Origin: Acanthochromis polyacanthus
Taxonomy: Eukaryota; Chordata; Actinopteri; Pomacentridae
Direction: 5' to 3'
Length of the DNA: 64,000 nucleotides
Assembly: GCF_021347895.1 (NCBI RefSeq)
Contig: NC_067131.1
Span: 8,150,653 to 8,214,652 of the forward strand
The notes beneath the pieces were generated by a model. The model ran no database searches. It saw nothing but the letters and a program-made list of their open reading frames with translations, and was not told where the DNA came from. Positions within the stretch are counted from its first letter, which is position 1, and each line of letters opens with the position of its first letter. Positions 61,061 to 64,000 of the stretch are shown in pieces. The position numbers and the translations under genes are program-made.

Positions 61061-62135
61061 CCCTGGTAATTAACATTTTTATGACAAAATACCCTTTTTG
61101 TGGGGGATTTGTAATTAATTCAGGTTTAAAGTGAGTGATTAAAAGCACATTTAATCTGGATTTAAAGGTCTGGATTACACTAAGGAAAAAAAAATCACTG
61201 TTTGCTCTTCAACAATAGAACATTATTGTGATTAAAATCACACTTTTAAAAGCAAAAATGTCACAGATTTGTCATTTTTTATTACTAATCAAAAAAAGAA
61301 TACTGGATATTCTCTGCATCTTGACAAAAAAAAATGCATTTTTTGGGGGGATGTAGCAACCTCAAAGCAAAGAGAAGGAGCCCCTTTCCTGTCACATGAA
61401 CACTAATCTAATTAGACTGCAGGCAGTTTGTCATGCTAATCATGACACAGCCAAATTTCCAACATGTATTGACAACGCACCGTAAAAAGAGTTTCCCTGC
61501 TTTCTCTGTCACAGCCTTTTGCAGATGTTGTGACCCATGCACACATGGGTCAATGAGAGCGAGAGTGACCAGCTATGATCCGTTCATTTACTGGGTTCAC
61601 TGACTTTTAAACCTCTTTATCAACAGCTGATTTATACTTTATCGCGCTCGTGACGGGGGCTTTTTCATACGCGGTGGAGAATTTGACTAAAAGCAGCACA
61701 ATAAAACAGGAAGACAGATGAAATTCTACGAGGTGATCCTTTTTTCTTATTGATTATGCCTTTTCGAATAAGCTGTTTTATCAACACAACACAAGACTTC
61801 CAATCTCTTTTATAGACTTGAGAGTAAACTATGCACATTCATCCCTGACCTATTTAATGGCTGGATAGTGCCACAGACCTACACAGGGAAAATTGAAAAG
61901 TTTTCCATCATTAAGTGATATATATGGCTGTGACCGAAGTCCATAAAAATTGGGAATTGTTCTATTCTAATTTAAAATTCCATTTCAGACACTCCTCACG
62001 GTGACAAAGGAGAACATCCATCCAGTAATACAGTTGAGAATTTGCTGCCAGGATTCACGATGAATGAGTGAATATTGATGAAGTTGAAAAACTCTGCCGG
62101 GTCCCTGTTTCTACATCACTCCAGTGGAGGATGGG

Positions 62136-62138
<3 letters not shown>
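61061..62138. other. Gene-free stretch
   Basis: No gene recognised. Positions 61360-61700 are mixed-composition with CACATGGGTCAATGAG and ACTAATCTAATTAG words and could be a conserved element. Confidence 0.45.

Positions 62139-62204
<66 letters not shown>
62139..62204 (+). repeat. (TG)33 microsatellite
   Basis: An uninterrupted 66-bp TG tract, Z-DNA-prone. It produces long Cys-Val repeats in overlapping plus-strand frames, none of which is a gene. Confidence 0.97.
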
Positions 62205-62205
<1 letters not shown>

Positions 62206-62240
62206 TGGCGTGCTGGTGGCGGGGGGGGAGGGGGGAGGGC
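62205..62240 (+). repeat. G-run block, quadruplex-prone
   Basis: After GTGGCGTGCTGGTGGC come G8 (62221-62228), G6 (62230-62235) and G3 (62237-62239), separated by single adenines. This supplies four guanine tracts with minimal loops directly next to the TG repeat. Confidence 0.8.
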
Positions 62241-64000
62241 AGGACTTTACACTGGGTTTCCATGGAGAGAGGCACCTTTCTCAATATTCAGAATCCCAGT
62301 GTTCTGTGCCGAGTCTCAAAAGGAGATCAATCTCACTTTGAAGCACTGGGGGCTTCATTTGTTTGTGAAGGATGTGAGGTGCTGCCTAAATGACTATGCC
62401 AATTCTTCAAAACCCACTTTCGGCTGACACTCGGTGCCTCTGCATTCATTGTTTCAAAGGGGACTCAAGTTCGAAGACACATGACTGAATCCAGCTCACT
62501 TTGAGGGGAAAAAAAAGGCTTCCCCACAATAAAGATTTAGACACTCGGCATTCAGATGTTACTTAACTGAAGCCAAAGATCAGAGAAATGATCAGTAAAG
62601 AAAACAGGGAGTAAAAGGGAAATTTGGTGAGGTGGAAAAAAGATATTTGCGCAATATTAATATTCAAACAGAAGTGGCTCTGTGCTTTTTTTATGAGTTA
62701 AATAAATAAGACAAATGATATAATTACAGCAAAGAATAAGTATTTTAACTTGAGTGGGAAAGTGGAGCATTTTAGATATACTGTATTCCAAGTTGATGTC
62801 TTTTTGAAAGAGTATGTGTGCTTTTTAACATGATGGGATCCTATATATTGGTAGTAAGGCATTTATTGCACAAAATTATGGAAAAAAAAGACATACATGT
62901 GGTATATATTTTGAAAAGGACACCTGACAGCAAGAAAAGAGCTTTGTTTTCTCTTTTCTTAGCTCATAAAATGGTGATATTTTAACAGTACATGATTTTC
63001 ACACAATTTTAAATGTTTTAAACCTCTGACCAGCAGAAATACAGCGCAGCACATGACTACTGGTTTTGAATATCTACGATCAGTTTCATGCTTCCCTTTC
63101 TGTGTTAATTTTTTCCTCAAGTTTTTATCCAGTCACTTTGACAAATGCAGCTTTGTGAATTTCATAGCAATTTTGTGTCAAATTTTTGGCTTTAATATTG
63201 AAAATACGGCTCAAAAGTGAAGCCAAGTTAATGAATCTATGGTCTAAAAGGCTGCCTTCCTTTTCCACATAAGAAAGGATCATTAAGATTTAGAATTTAA
63301 TGTGTTTTATTGACATTTATCCTGTATTTTTCCTATTGTGTTGAAGTTTGGACACCTATCTTTAATAAAAAACAATTTAAAAAAACATATTGACAAATCT
63401 GGCGATGTGAACGATGCGTATTTAGTTGTTTTCCAGTGAGTAAAAAGTAGAATTTCTGCAGCCCAGTTCTGGAGCACTGTTACAACACTGTGAGTCTGCC
63501 AGGGATCCCAACATAAATAAGAAACTCCCCGAGTCGCCAGTGCTTAAGTAGCAGCGCGTCAAGCCATTCTTCTCCCGGTTTTAGCAGTGCAATGGCCCAT
63601 GCGGTTCCCTCACAGTGTGTTTAGAAGAGGACCCTCCATGTCTGCTCAGTTGTGCCTGGTTTACCAACACTATTGATTGCAGGTGATGTTCTGGACAGAG
63701 TCCATCTGACCTCTGTAGGGGCTTAAATACATCATTGTCCAGAGAGAGGCCTCCTGAGACTCTGGTTGTACTGTGTGTGCAGCCCTGCGCCTCACTCCCA
63801 GACACACTGATGAAGTGGCAACAAAAAAAAGTCAACAGGACACATGGATAAGCACTTCTTACTCCTTTTCACTGCTCTGCAAAATCTAAAAATACACCTG
63901 GAGGACGGATAACTGTGTTGGTTGATAGCATACTCTGATAGGTTTGCCTACTTTTAACCTCCGGACGCACAAAAAAGCGAAAAGAAGACGCTTCAGTTTG
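62241..64000. other. Gene-free stretch
   Basis: No gene, repeat or RNA recognised. Positions 63460-63830 are GC-richer mixed sequence with an 84-codon minus-strand frame that has no domain. The window ends inside non-coding sequence. Confidence 0.5.

Noticed and set aside
62068..62427. Plus-strand frames with Cys-Val repeats
   Set aside because: Pure translation of the (TG)33 microsatellite in several frames.
1..64000. CRISPR array, phage, operon or toxin system
   Set aside because: No regularly spaced repeats and no compact gene arrays or ribosome-binding sites were seen. The repeats present are of vertebrate type.

Overview
This window looks like a long non-coding stretch of a teleost fish genome, probably a percomorph. 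I see no protein-coding gene, no exon I would defend, no intact RNA gene, no CRISPR array and no prokaryotic signal. The organism call rests on AT-rich DNA full of short poly-A and poly-T runs, long (TG)n and (AT)n microsatellites, and several interspersed repeats that read like families known only from fish. Open reading frames are short (the longest is 152 codons), fall on both strands, often overlap in antisense, and show no domain, homologous motif or splice-flanked pattern. That is what chance gives in 64 kb.

Repeats. Positions 6053-6278 hold two degenerate tRNA-like units in tandem on the minus strand. Positions 22801-23021 and 38486-38852 are two copies of one teleost repeat whose ends resemble the 'AGCTGCAACGATTAGTCGATTAATCG' type. 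The first copy is followed at once by a 316-bp MITE-like element (23022-23337) with perfect 10-bp terminal inverted repeats. Positions 56040-56107 are a 5'-truncated non-LTR retrotransposon tail. Positions 56352-56817 are a non-autonomous hAT-like element with terminal inverted repeats. Positions 58140-58493 are a fragment of a fish DNA-transposon-like repeat. The main simple repeats are (AT)33 at 50075-50140, (TG)33 at 62139-62204 with a G-run block beside it, and a GGN tract at 48858-48896.

Between the repeats are many blocks of a few hundred bases that look different from the AT-rich background: balanced composition, few homopolymers, and dense homeodomain, POU octamer, SOX/TCF, FOX, GATA and TALE-type words. 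The clearest are 15620-16020, 19790-20460, 21680-21960, 24000-24480, 29140-29340, 35090-35400, 43790-44110, 46200-46850, 48540-49560 and 52080-52720. This texture resembles the conserved non-coding enhancers that fill gene deserts and large introns around vertebrate developmental regulators. I could not align the window to anything, so conservation is an inference and I cannot name the locus.

The strongest local signals are the twin POU octamers exactly 30 bp apart (21768-21808), a symmetrical pair of TCF/LEF-type cores (45501-45519), a near-perfect hairpin at 35629-35671, the tandem tRNA-like pair, and the CpG- and G-rich block at 48540-49560. I found no evidence of a new enzymatic or defence system here.
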